From Chthoniobacterales bacterium (GTDB taxonomy: Bacteria; Verrucomicrobiota; Verrucomicrobiia; Chthoniobacterales; UBA10450), in contig JACDBM010000028.1 in the NCBI GenBank assembly GCA_013694945.1, positions 1 through 5,742 of the forward strand: a stretch of 5,742 nt of DNA, read 5' to 3'. Position numbers and translations under genes: made by a program. Of the stretch, positions 5,495 through 5,742 are shown piece after piece. How positions within the stretch are numbered: position 1 is the stretch's first letter; every line of letters begins with the position of its first letter. The notes below the pieces were generated by a model. That model searched no databases. It saw only the letters and a program-made list of their open reading frames with translations, and had not been told where the DNA came from.

Positions 5495-5742
5495 CTATTT
5501 GCCCAGCGCAGTGCGAAGCTCGGCCTTCGCTGCTTCCACCTCGCGCGGTGCAGCCTGAGAAAGCAGGAGGGCGCGCAGCCGATCGCCCTGGTAGTAACGC
5601 GCCACGAACTTCTTTCTGGCGTATGTCCCTTGCAGAGCAACGCGCGTGGGCCGAAGGCTGAAGTCCCCCACAAACTCCAACCTCAGGTCGAACATCTCCG
5701 TCCAGAAATAAGGCACTTGTTCATAGCGGACACGCTTCTTGC
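5495..5742 (-). CDS. FAD/NAD(P)-dependent ferredoxin-reductase-type oxidoreductase, C-terminal end (5' truncated)
   Basis: The frame enters from the right edge and ends at TAG 5497-5495, leaving about 81 C-terminal residues of a protein normally near 400. The visible part begins KKRVRYEQVPYFWTEMFDLR and continues with LEFVGDF, ARKKFVARYYQGDRL and RALLLSQAAPREVEAA. VPYFW-(S/T)-(D/E)-x-(Y/F)-DLxLxxVG is the hallmark of the small C-terminal domain that caps rubredoxin/ferredoxin reductases and AIF-like proteins, where the aromatic residues lie near the flavin. The FAD- and NAD-binding Rossmann domains would lie outside the window. It converges with the NTF2-like gene across a 56-bp spacer. The GTG at 5716 is internal. 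The redox partner cannot be inferred. Confidence 0.85.
   Translation of the reverse strand, partial: KKRVRYEQVPYFWTEMFDLRLEFVGDFSLRPTRVALQGTYARKKFVARYYQGDRLRALLLSQAAPREVEAAKAELRTALGK

Overview
The window is a 5.7 kb piece of a bacterial chromosome, moderately GC-rich by eye, with standard-code genes (TGA ends several of them). The PilT opening MARIDSFFKLM, the second divergent PilT-like gene and the hypothetical genes around them would fit a soil bacterium of the Verrucomicrobia/Acidobacteria type or a relative. This placement is a recollection-based inference, not a computed result. The contig cuts a gene at each end.

Layout. Left, plus strand: the C-terminal half of a CreD inner-membrane protein (1-719), then an exported alpha/beta hydrolase (858-1610). 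Centre, minus strand: three tightly packed genes read from 4440 down to 1701. They are a canonical type IV pilus retraction ATPase PilT, a diverged PilT/PilU paralogue 15 nt downstream, and a small receiver-like protein whose start overlaps the paralogue's end by 17 nt. The receiver-like protein lacks a phospho-acceptor Asp. The hydrolase and this operon converge on a short spacer that holds a large imperfect inverted repeat.

Right: a 507-bp gene-poor region (4441-4947) lies upstream of pilT. It contains a sigma-54-like promoter match facing pilT, a 7-bp hairpin, and a minus-strand arrangement of terminator-like hairpin, T7 tract, perfect Shine-Dalgarno and a possible 49-codon membrane microprotein broken by an early TGA. 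Next, on the plus strand, is a membrane-anchored NTF2-like hypothetical gene (4948-5438) split by an apparent one-base deletion. The window ends with the C-terminus of a minus-strand FAD/NAD(P)-dependent reductase.

The main functional unit is the pilT-pilU-like-pseudoreceiver operon. The ATPases should power pilus retraction, and the third gene is a candidate non-phosphorylated regulator or adaptor of that motor. No CRISPR array, tRNA, rRNA, insertion sequence or defence system was found.
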